64,000 nucleotides of DNA, taken from Rhodocyclales bacterium (GTDB lineage: Bacteria > Pseudomonadota > Gammaproteobacteria > Burkholderiales > Rhodocyclaceae). Position 1 is the first letter of the stretch; each line of letters opens with the position of its first letter. Location: positions 1 through 64,000 of the forward strand of contig JACOUN010000095.1 in the NCBI GenBank assembly GCA_016177805.1, written 5' to 3'. The notes beneath the pieces are model-generated. The model did no database searches, was not told the origin of the DNA, and saw only the letters and a list, made by a program, of their open reading frames with translations. The position numbers and the translations under genes are program-made. This document shows, in pieces, positions 63,482-64,000 of the stretch.

Positions 63482-64000
63482 TGCCGACCCTGGTGTTCGA
63501 TATCGAAACCATTCCCGACGTGGCGGGCATACGCACGCTCAATGATCTGGGGCCGGATCTGAACGACTTCGAGGTGGCCGAACTGGCATTCCAGCAGCGC
63601 CGCGCCGCGGGCGGCAGTGATTTCCTGCCGCTGCACCTGCACCGGGTTGTGACCATCTCGTGCGTGTTGCGCGATGCGCAGCAATTTCGCGTGTTCTCGC
63701 TGTCCGAGCCGGATAGCGGCGAGGGCGAAATCATCCAGCGCTTCTTCGACGGGATAGAGCGCTACAGCCCGCAGATCGTGTCGTGGAACGGCGGAGGTTT
63801 CGACTTGCCGGTGCTGCACTACCGTGGGCTGATGCATGGGGTTTCGGCGCCGCGCTACTGGGATCAGGGGGAGGGGGACTACAACGATTCCCGTGATTTC
63901 AAGTGGAACAACTACCTGAGCCGTTACCACAGCCGCCATCTCGATCTGATGGACCTGCTCGCGTTGTACCAGCCGCGCGCCAATGCGCCGCTCGATCAAC
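63481..64000 (+). CDS. Predicted 3'-5' exonuclease (PolB-like), cut by window end
   Basis: The 173 visible residues begin MPTLVFDIETIPD, where D7 and E9 are the DxE of Exo I in DnaQ-like nucleases. SWNGGGFDLPVLHYRG is the Exo II region with its Asp. HLDLMDLL carries another conserved Asp, and Exo III would lie past the edge. This matches the PolB-like predicted 3'-5' exonuclease group that stands alone without a polymerase. The ATG shares one base with the ydbL stop. Confidence 0.9.
   Translation, partial: MPTLVFDIETIPDVAGIRTLNDLGPDLNDFEVAELAFQQRRAAGGSDFLPLHLHRVVTISCVLRDAQQFRVFSLSEPDSGEGEIIQRFFDGIERYSPQIVSWNGGGFDLPVLHYRGLMHGVSAPRYWDQGEGDYNDSRDFKWNNYLSRYHSRHLDLMDLLALYQPRANAPLDQ

Noticed and set aside
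1-64000. CRISPR array, prophage, rRNA operon or replication origin
   Set aside because: No regular spaced repeats, phage structural genes, 16S/23S sequence or DnaA-box cluster was seen.

Overview
The window looks like chromosome from a GC-rich betaproteobacterium, most probably of the Rhodocyclales (Azoarcus/Thauera-like). The evidence is the superoperon gyrA-serC-pheA-hisC-tyrA-aroA/cmk-rpsA-ihfB-lapA-lapB-cysM, a tmRNA with the tag ANDERFALAA, the gph-ubiG-ompA neighbourhood upstream of gyrA, and the overall codon use. The genus is an inference; nothing here fixes it.

Region 1 (1-7,150) is accessory DNA. It holds the tail of an IS4-type transposase, a group II intron with its reverse transcriptase/maturase, several palindromic intergenic repeats, and on the minus strand an RHS/YD-repeat polymorphic-toxin locus. 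The RHS protein is split into two TAATG-coupled genes, each with its own signal peptide. It ends in a cysteine-rich variable tip followed at once by a small membrane protein, a candidate immunity protein.

Region 2 (7,400-16,200) is central metabolism: a FadR/GntR regulator with its own palindromic operator, then glcD, a tiny membrane protein, glcE and glcF (glycolate oxidation). A PP2C phosphatase and the proton-translocating transhydrogenase pntAA-pntAB-pntB follow, closed by a strong terminator.

Region 3 (16,200-24,700) is mixed housekeeping: a PAS protein with a degenerate EAL domain, rhlE, rlmM, an aldo/keto reductase, a lipoprotein, a glycerophosphodiesterase, ispB and tRNA-Pro(CGG).

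Region 4 (24,900-32,270) is signalling: a Cache-PAS histidine kinase with a FixJ-type regulator, a 176-bp inverted-repeat element, then a chemoreceptor, cheD, a hemerythrin and cheB.

Region 5 (32,540-42,270) is the most interesting part. Eight genes resemble the actinobacterial route to polyprenyl-phospho-D-arabinofuranose: a HAD phosphatase-UbiA prenyltransferase fusion, DprE1-like and DprE2-like epimerase subunits, a GT-C-like membrane protein, an epimerase, an FAD oxidoreductase, a GtrA-type flippase and a UPF0104/AglD-type membrane protein. I read it as a glycan-decoration pathway that donates a lipid-linked pentofuranose outside the inner membrane.

Region 6 (42,160-64,000) is conserved chromosome: ssrA, gph, ubiG, two paralogous OmpA-like proteins around an amidohydrolase, the gyrA-to-lapB superoperon with an aroA-cmk fusion, cysM, the ydbH-ynbE-ydbL envelope-lipid module and the start of a PolB-like exonuclease. 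No CRISPR array, rRNA operon, prophage or replication origin was seen.
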